Shown here one piece after another: positions 56,681-62,122 of a DNA stretch of 62,122 nt (position 1 is its first letter; each line of letters starts with the position of its first letter). The notes beneath the pieces were generated by a model. The model did no database searches and was not told the DNA's origin. It saw only the letters and a list, made by a program, of their open reading frames with translations. Location: contig NZ_CALMZC010000028.1 in NCBI RefSeq assembly GCF_937873765.1, positions 1 through 62,122 on the forward strand. The letters run 5' to 3'. Both the position numbers and the translations under genes were made by a program. This stretch comes from an uncultured Thiothrix sp. (GTDB lineage Bacteria > Pseudomonadota > Gammaproteobacteria > Thiotrichales > Thiotrichaceae).

Positions 56681-58951
56681 TTAAACTATTGCTGTTTCTT
56701 GTATGGTATCAGCAGCATCTACTTCCGTATCACTAATCGCTCTATCTTTTTTATACTTGAAGCGAAATTCTCCCTTATTGGCACTTTTAAGCGCTTCGTT
56801 CACTTCATCATAGAAGGGATAGCAATTTTCATGTTCGACCCCACTCATCATGACCCAACCACGAGATCGAGTGACGGCGACCAGTAGTTGATTTCTCATG
56901 AGTGTTTCGCTTTCTTTTTCAGCAACCATATCCATGCCGACAACATACACAATATCAGCTTCATTACCTTTTGCACGCACAACTCTTGAGATAGTGACAC
57001 CACCCTTATGCCAAAAAGCATCTGGATCATTATCTGGATATTTAGGGTTTGGTTGATTCAAGCGAGTGCTGCTGGCTACAAAAATATCAATTCCCGATGA
57101 TATCAGAAAACAGGCAACATATTCTTCAAGCTTTATAGCTTCATAGCTATCTCCAAGAATAACCACTAAAATTCCACGTTCTGGTGGGATATTTTCGACT
57201 CCTAAATTATATTTTATATTTTCCGCTAAGTGCCTGAGTTCTTCTTGACGAGAAGGGTAGTGCTTAAATTGAATACAATCTTTTCCATAAAGACGATGAA
57301 TAGGATTAGGGGAGTTTTTATCTGGTCTTCTTAGAGCAATGTCAGTATCTTTTTTTCTAAAATCGCCCGCGACCTCATAACCAATATCTTCCCAATCCTC
57401 TTTTTTTGTTATCCCATAAAGCATTCCATTCTGTCTCATAACTCCCATACTTAAACCTTGAGCGAGCATTAAAACTGATTTAGGCGTGCGGAAGCAGCGC
57501 CTCATAATATGGCTTTTTTTAATACCACCTTTGTAGCTACCTATTAGCATAGAGCTATCACCAAAAAAATCTTTGGCTTTAGGTGCTTTTAAGGTATCCA
57601 AACTTTGGGCTTCATCATAAGCCCATATTAAGCGGCGCTGCTTATCATCATTAGAGTCACATTTTCTTAGTGATTGATAAATTAACCAGTAAATAGGTTG
57701 TTTCCCTTCATATTTTAGTTGATCATTATCAATGATTAAATCTTGCCCTTCATCAATCAGCACAGCATCAAATAACGGTGTAAGATGTTTACCACTCTTT
57801 AGTAGTTGGCAACAAACATCAGCAAGTCCTTCATTTGGAAGTTTGTAAAGTGTATTTTGGACAGTCAATGGCTGAATACCATGTTTTTCACAAATATAGC
57901 GATAGATTCCAGCACGATTTTTTGCACCCCATGCGTGAAAAATTTTTAATTTTGAACGAACTCGGTCATTATAGCCAAGATCTCCATTAGTAAAATGCCG
58001 TAACCACTGATCAATAGTGCTTTCCATTTGCTCATAAAGTGATCGAGTAAAAAAGACTAAGGCAACATCCCAATCAGGATGTTTTAAATGCATATGCACT
58101 GCTTTTTGGCAGAGTAATATTGTTTTGCCTGAACCAGCAACACCACGGATTCGTTGTACTCCTGGAGGAATTTCCATAGCTATACTTAATTGCTGTATGT
58201 CAAGTGAATAAATGCCTTGGCGTATTTTGTTAAGAAGGTCAATGCGAATATTGCCTGCATTAATATTATCGGACTGAATCTCAACTGGAGGTTTTCGCAT
58301 GGCTTGCGAGCCACCTATCACTGATAATAATAGAGGCCATTCATAACTGCTAAGATTGCTGCCAATTTGGACAGGTGGTGTATTTTCAAAATTTCTAAGC
58401 AAGGCTACTAAGCCGAGTTGATTAGAAAATAATATAGGTGGGCATGATATAAGATGATCAAAACCCTTAGTTTTCCAGTCAGATTCTGTAATATTGGGTA
58501 AAGCAATCAAGGCACGTCCTCGTACTTGGCGACGTAGTTTTTGCTCCCTATCAGTTCTGCCTAGTAGGGCAAATAAATAGTCTTCTGCTTGTGCATACGG
58601 GCTACCAGTTTTTTCATAAAAATTGTTGTAAGTCCACTGATGTCCATCAATCGACTGAATTTGATCTATTCTTAGGCTTTTCACTTCAATGACTAGGATG
58701 CCTAGCTCACGGTCAATGAGTAAAATATCAGGCTCTTTACGTTTTTCGCCAAGCTTAGAAAAAATGGGGTAACGCCAGAAACCGAGGCACTCCCTACCAC
58801 TAAAGGCAGTTTTGCAGGCGTTCCAGATTTTTTGCTCACCTGACATACCATCTTTGGAAATACTTTCTGTTTCAATGAATGTTGATAAAGACTTATTGCT
58901 AATCTCACCGGCTATTTCATTAGAAGTTATTGTAGTTATTAGAGCTGTCAT
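56681..58951 (-). CDS. NERD-domain nuclease-SF1 (UvrD-like) helicase protein
   Basis: The 756-residue protein joins an N-terminal NERD nuclease-like domain (about 35-165) with motif EPDILLIDRELGILVIEVKS giving D75, E89 and K91, to an SF1 DNA helicase. Walker A is GVAGSGKT at 270-277, Walker B VLIDEGQDL, and motif VI-like LLVAVTRSRGWVMMSG near 710. NERD-helicases resemble parts of defence systems but this single-gene form has no name I know. It is on the opposite strand to its neighbours, breaking the fab cluster, and its codon use and AT-rich text look different from fabH. No partner gene is obvious. Confidence 0.88.
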   Translation of the reverse strand: MTALITTITSNEIAGEISNKSLSTFIETESISKDGMSGEQKIWNACKTAFSGRECLGFWRYPIFSKLGEKRKEPDILLIDRELGILVIEVKSLRIDQIQSIDGHQWTYNNFYEKTGSPYAQAEDYLFALLGRTDREQKLRRQVRGRALIALPNITESDWKTKGFDHLISCPPILFSNQLGLVALLRNFENTPPVQIGSNLSSYEWPLLLSVIGGSQAMRKPPVEIQSDNINAGNIRIDLLNKIRQGIYSLDIQQLSIAMEIPPGVQRIRGVAGSGKTILLCQKAVHMHLKHPDWDVALVFFTRSLYEQMESTIDQWLRHFTNGDLGYNDRVRSKLKIFHAWGAKNRAGIYRYICEKHGIQPLTVQNTLYKLPNEGLADVCCQLLKSGKHLTPLFDAVLIDEGQDLIIDNDQLKYEGKQPIYWLIYQSLRKCDSNDDKQRRLIWAYDEAQSLDTLKAPKAKDFFGDSSMLIGSYKGGIKKSHIMRRCFRTPKSVLMLAQGLSMGVMRQNGMLYGITKKEDWEDIGYEVAGDFRKKDTDIALRRPDKNSPNPIHRLYGKDCIQFKHYPSRQEELRHLAENIKYNLGVENIPPERGILVVILGDSYEAIKLEEYVACFLISSGIDIFVASSTRLNQPNPKYPDNDPDAFWHKGGVTISRVVRAKGNEADIVYVVGMDMVAEKESETLMRNQLLVAVTRSRGWVMMSGVEHENCYPFYDEVNEALKSANKGEFRFKYKKDRAISDTEVDAADTIQETAIV

Positions 58952-59180
58952 GTTTTAGTCCATCAATAATAGGAGTGGTAGGTAATTTAAAAGAGCTTAA
59001 TCAACACACCAGTAATAAACTTTTCTGTAAGATTATCTTAATAATTAAAACAGCACAGATATAGGTGATAAAGTGTATCTTTGATGTTAAGTAAGCGGTT
59101 TTCTGAACTAAGCCAATGAGCTTAAGGCAGATGCTTAAATGATCTGCTAGACTGCGGTTTTATTTGCAGGAGTGCTACTA

Positions 59181-59675
59181 ATGGCTCTCGAAATCGAGCA
59201 TAAATTTCTTCTTGTTTCCGACGAGTGGCGTAGTTTAGTCAATCGTTCTGAGGTCTTTCGCCAAGGCTATCTGAGCAATAACCCAGCTGCTTCGGTGCGA
59301 GTGCGAATTGCGGATGATAAGGCTACCTTGAATATCAAAGGTATGACGATTGGCACGCATCGTCCCGAATACGAATACAGTATTCCCTTACAAGATGCGG
59401 CTGAGTTATTGGATCAACTCTGTGCGCGCCCAATCATTGAGAAAACTCGCCATTTTGTAGAATTTGCAGGTAAAACTTGGGAAGTGGATGAGTTTGCAGG
59501 TGAAAATGCAGGTTTGATCGTAGCTGAAGTTGAATTAGACACCGTGGACGAAGCCTTTCAAAAGCCTGCTTGGGCAGGACAGGATGTATCGGGGATTGAG
59601 CGTTATTACAATGTTAGCTTGCTCAAATACCCTTATAGCCACTGGACGGAAGCTGAGAAAATTCATGGTGCTTAA
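59181..59675 (+). CDS. CYTH domain protein (class IV adenylate cyclase/ThTPase-like)
   Basis: The 164-residue protein starts at ATG 59181, 8 bases after CAGGAG. The opening ALEIEHKFLL holds the E-x-E-x-K metal and triphosphate motif of CYTH tunnel enzymes, and SVRVRIADDKATLNIKG carries the basic tunnel residues. CYTH proteins hydrolyse inorganic triphosphate or thiamine triphosphate. It overlaps the HAD gene by 11 bp. It lies between two accessory genes, but is itself a common chromosomal protein. Confidence 0.92.
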   Translation: MALEIEHKFLLVSDEWRSLVNRSEVFRQGYLSNNPAASVRVRIADDKATLNIKGMTIGTHRPEYEYSIPLQDAAELLDQLCARPIIEKTRHFVEFAGKTWEVDEFAGENAGLIVAEVELDTVDEAFQKPAWAGQDVSGIERYYNVSLLKYPYSHWTEAEKIHGA

Positions 59676-60336
59676 AGCGGTGTTATTTGATCATGATGGC
59701 ACTTTGGTGGATTCTGAAGGTGTGCATTATCAAATGTGGCTGGAAGTGCTTAAACCATATGGAGTGAGTATTTCAGCCGAGCAATACATGCAGATTTATT
59801 CCGGTATGCCGACTGTCGATAATGCGATTGATTTAATTCAGCGCTTTCAGTTAGTAGCTTCTGTGAATGAGTTAGTTGCTAAGAAATTAGCAATCGCCCA
59901 TGCCTATTTGGAAAATAATGCCTTTCCTTTAATGGCGGGTGCACAAGATATTCTCGATTATTTTCAGCAGCAGCCCACTATTCAGCAAGCCATTGTTACG
60001 GGGGCAGGCGCGCAAATTGTGAATGCGACGGTGCGCTATCATCAATTAGCGGCATATTTTGCGACTATCGTCTCGTTTGATGATGTGGCACAGAGTAAAC
60101 CAGCACCGGATTGCTATTTACTGGCTTTGCGACGCTTAGGTTTAGCGGCCGCAGAATGTATTGCAATTGAAGATACTGAGCATGGGGTAGCGGCTGCCGT
60201 GAGTGCGGCTATTCCTTGTATTGCAATTCCGAATGCGCAATCGGTGCGCCATGATTTTTCTAAAGCCGTGGCGGTATTGCCGAATTTAGCAGCGGCACAA
60301 GTTTGGATTCAAGAGCATTATCAATGGGTGGTTTAG
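59665..60336 (+). CDS. HAD family hydrolase (beta-phosphoglucomutase-like)
   Basis: The 223-residue protein starts at ATG 59665, giving the usual VLKAVLFDHDGTLVDSEG nucleophile motif (D9 and D11). A cap of about 70 helical residues follows, then AIVTGAGAQIV (motif II), KPAPDCYLLALRRLG (motif III) and IEDTEHGVAAAV (motif IV). This is subfamily I, like beta-phosphoglucomutase or phosphatases. The substrate is unknown. Translation is likely coupled to the CYTH gene. Confidence 0.93.
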   Translation: MVLKAVLFDHDGTLVDSEGVHYQMWLEVLKPYGVSISAEQYMQIYSGMPTVDNAIDLIQRFQLVASVNELVAKKLAIAHAYLENNAFPLMAGAQDILDYFQQQPTIQQAIVTGAGAQIVNATVRYHQLAAYFATIVSFDDVAQSKPAPDCYLLALRRLGLAAAECIAIEDTEHGVAAAVSAAIPCIAIPNAQSVRHDFSKAVAVLPNLAAAQVWIQEHYQWVV

Positions 60337-60339
60337 CTT

Positions 60340-60357
60340 AATACCTTGGGTATTTTT
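60340..60357 (+). terminator. Weak terminator after the HAD gene
   Basis: AATACC-ttg-GGTATT forms a 6-bp stem followed by TTT. It is short, but its place just after the HAD stop suggests that the Cas13b-like gene, 66 bp further on, has its own promoter. Confidence 0.45.
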
Positions 60358-60422
60358 CGGGCAATAGTTTTTAAGCTGTGATAAAAATACGAGCCTGAGT
60401 GTTTTTTCAATAGGGCTTAATC

Positions 60423-62093
60423 ATGGGCTATTTACCCGCTTATGTACTCGCTGCTTATTATAATGATGCACGTCTGAATATCTGGTCTTGTTTAAATGAT
60501 GTGCGCCAAAAATTGGGTAAGCAAGTTTTAGACAATGATGATCAGATTGTCAGTGCCATCAAAGAGTTAGGTTTAAGTAAGGCTACACCGGAAGATCAAG
60601 CACGTATTATTCGCTATTTGCATGAGCGCTTTGGTTTTTTGGGCGTATTGATGGATCCCGCCAAAGGAAAAAATAATCAGCGAAATAAAGACCAAGCCAC
60701 GCCTTTACCGCGTTATTATGAAGAGCGTTTAATTTGGTTATTTTCGTTAGTCAATGAATTACGTAATGCCTTTGTCCATCCCACGGATGGTGAATATAAA
60801 ATTCCGCGTCTCGTGCATCGACGGCTCTATTTTTTATTGAGTCGGGTTTATGATGCGAGTTTTCATGTGGTTAAAGCGCGGTTTGGGCAGAGCACCGCCA
60901 CAATGCAAGTCTTCATGCGTTGTGATCAGAAGGGTAAGCCCAAATCCTATCAGCGATTTCCATTCGCCTTATGCAGTGATCCCTTAAATGCAACTACACA
61001 GACCGACTTACCACAATCACAAGTGCTGTATGCGTTTGGGCAGGTATTGTTTTGCTCGCTGTTTTTAGAAAAAAGCCAGAGTGCTGAATTAGCTAAGGCT
61101 TTTTGGGAGCTAGCACCTGCTAAATTGCAAGCGGCTTGGAGCGTGGAGCAGCGCAAGATTATTCGTGAAATCTTGGCCGTGTATCGAGTGCGTTTACCTT
61201 TGCAACGCTTACAGTCAACCGATTCATTAGCAGCACTGACTTTGGACAGCTTAGCGGAGTTAGCGCGTTGCCCTGTGGCGTTATTTGAAACGCTAAGCCC
61301 TAGCGATCAGGCACGCTTTCGCTTTGAGGCGGAGTTAGGAAACGACACAGAGCAAGAAGATGCGAGTTCAGTGCTGTTTACGCGCAGTCGAGAAGACCGT
61401 TTTCCTAGTTTGATGATGCGCTTTTTAGATTTTGATCCAGACAATCGCTTACGTTTTGGAGTGGATTTAGGGCAACTGCATTATCATGTGCGTTTAAAAG
61501 CGGCTGAGCATTTTACCGATCAGCAAGCACGTTTACGTAGTTTGGGTCAAAAGATACTCGCTTATGGACGCTTGCAAGCGTTTGAGCAAGTGGAAAAGCC
61601 CGCTACTTGGCAGTTGTTAGAAACGAATTACACCCAAGTCCAAACAGAAGCCGAGGCTTTAATCCAAGCCAATATGATGGGTATTAGCACTTTACGTCCC
61701 TATTTGATTCCAGCTTACCCGCATTATCATTATTTTCCTGATCGGCTGGGGTTTCGGATAGCGACTGATCCTCAGCAAACAGAGTTTTATCCAGAGTTAG
61801 CGGTGTCGGCGACGAATGAAGCGGTGCGGCTTGAGCCGCCGAGTGCTTCGAGTATGCAGCCGCAATTTTGGATGAGCCATGAGCAATTATTACACCTGAG
61901 TTTTTATCATTATTTGTGGAAGACACAGGGGGCTGTATCGGCTACGCGCCTAGATAGCTTATTACTCCGCTACGAAAGTGGGATGAAAAACGTATTGAAA
62001 GCCTTTGCCCGTGAGCCAACTCTAGGTTTCAGTTCAGTTGAACTAGCGCAAGCTTGGCTAGATCAAATCTTGGTCATGCACCAGAAGAGTTGA
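60423..62093 (+). CDS. Cas13b-like protein, N-terminal half only (single HEPN domain)
   Basis: The 556-residue product matches the N-terminal half of Cas13b (type VI-B RNA-guided RNase). Blocks in the same order as in Bergeyella Cas13b, compared from memory, are: AAYYNDARLNIWSCL (11-25); RYLHERFGFLGVLMD (64-78); the HEPN helix NELRNAFVHP with R114-x4-H119; LFCSLFLEK (209-217); YRVRLPLQRLQS and LAELARCPVALFETLS (254-292); EDRFPSLMMRFLD and LRFGVDLG (324-350); AYGRLQAFE (380-388); HYHYFPDRLGFRI (434-446); MSHEQLLHLSFYHYLW (484-499). Cas13b is about 1100-1200 residues with a second HEPN at the C-terminus. Here the frame ends at TGA 62091-62093, before the expected Lid and HEPN2. It has only a weak AGGG ribosome site. 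It could be a truncated gene, one half of a split effector, or a stand-alone relative. No CRISPR array is in view. Confidence 0.85.
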   Translation: MGYLPAYVLAAYYNDARLNIWSCLNDVRQKLGKQVLDNDDQIVSAIKELGLSKATPEDQARIIRYLHERFGFLGVLMDPAKGKNNQRNKDQATPLPRYYEERLIWLFSLVNELRNAFVHPTDGEYKIPRLVHRRLYFLLSRVYDASFHVVKARFGQSTATMQVFMRCDQKGKPKSYQRFPFALCSDPLNATTQTDLPQSQVLYAFGQVLFCSLFLEKSQSAELAKAFWELAPAKLQAAWSVEQRKIIREILAVYRVRLPLQRLQSTDSLAALTLDSLAELARCPVALFETLSPSDQARFRFEAELGNDTEQEDASSVLFTRSREDRFPSLMMRFLDFDPDNRLRFGVDLGQLHYHVRLKAAEHFTDQQARLRSLGQKILAYGRLQAFEQVEKPATWQLLETNYTQVQTEAEALIQANMMGISTLRPYLIPAYPHYHYFPDRLGFRIATDPQQTEFYPELAVSATNEAVRLEPPSASSMQPQFWMSHEQLLHLSFYHYLWKTQGAVSATRLDSLLLRYESGMKNVLKAFAREPTLGFSSVELAQAWLDQILVMHQKS

Positions 62094-62122
62094 AAAACAT
62101 CTGATTAATGAATTCGCCAATG
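62094..62122. other. Last 29 bases after the Cas13b-like stop
   Basis: After the TGA the original frame meets a second stop within four codons. The next frame is open from about 62059 to the edge, reading ...RRVEKHLINEFAN. An ATG at 62108 could open a second gene in that same frame. Either would suit a continuation of Cas13b, but nothing can be decided from 29 bases. Confidence 0.5.

Overview
This window reads as a chromosomal stretch of a gammaproteobacterium. The order kdsD-kdsC-lptC-lptA-lptB-rpoN-hpf-ptsN-rapZ, the hflK-hflC-DUF2065-hisZ-purA block and yceD-rpmF-plsX-fabH are all typical of that class. A lanthanide-type methanol dehydrogenase (XoxF) next to a SoxYZ-like carrier would fit a sulfur-oxidising, methylotrophy-capable Thiotrichales (Thiothrix-like) organism. 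That lineage guess is inference from gene content only.

Layout. 1-7.6 kb: C1 metabolism. An MxaD-like SRPBCC protein (cut by the left edge), a XoxJ-type binding protein and XoxF lie on the minus strand. Divergent from them are a SoxYZ-like carrier, a TetR regulator, a small HExxH membrane protein and formate-tetrahydrofolate ligase. A TetR-style palindrome sits in the divergent promoter region. 7.7-22 kb (minus strand): a LysM lytic transglycosylase, then the rapZ/ptsN/hpf/rpoN/lpt/kds envelope operon, a TerB-like repeat protein, a divergent Hfq, and the purA/hisZ/hflCK block. Between hfq and purA is a strong sigma-54 promoter candidate followed by two hairpins and a terminator on the plus strand, which looks like a small RNA gene. 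22-32 kb: enoyl-CoA hydratase, Uma2 protein, MFS/LysR pair, ornithine cyclodeaminase-family protein, and a SUF iron-sulfur operon (sufB-C-D-T-A-E) that has no sufS.

32-40.5 kb is an accessory immunity block: a vapBC pair with a palindromic operator, then an EcoR124-like type IC restriction-modification locus. In it hsdM is broken by what looks like an 8-base deletion, and a YhcG-type PD-(D/E)XK nuclease and a RhuM-Fic protein are inserted between the subunits. hsdS carries five tandem TAEL repeats in its central spacer, the same tract whose copy number sets target spacing in the EcoR124 family. 40.5-56.6 kb is mostly housekeeping: creatinase, birA, coaX, SPOR protein, acetoacetyl-CoA synthetase, argB, a Ubi-type hydroxylase, aroE, maf, yceD, rpmF, plsX and fabH.

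56.7-62.1 kb breaks the usual fab cluster after fabH with a NERD-domain SF1 helicase, a CYTH/HAD pair, and at the right edge a 556-residue protein. I recognise this last protein as the N-terminal half of a Cas13b (type VI-B) effector: it has one HEPN R-x4-H motif and the Cas13b central signature blocks, and it stops where the Lid and second HEPN domain would begin. It is either a truncated gene, one half of a split effector, or a stand-alone single-HEPN relative of Cas13b. It is the most interesting object here, and the window ends 29 bases after its stop codon. No CRISPR array, tRNA, rRNA or insertion sequence is visible.
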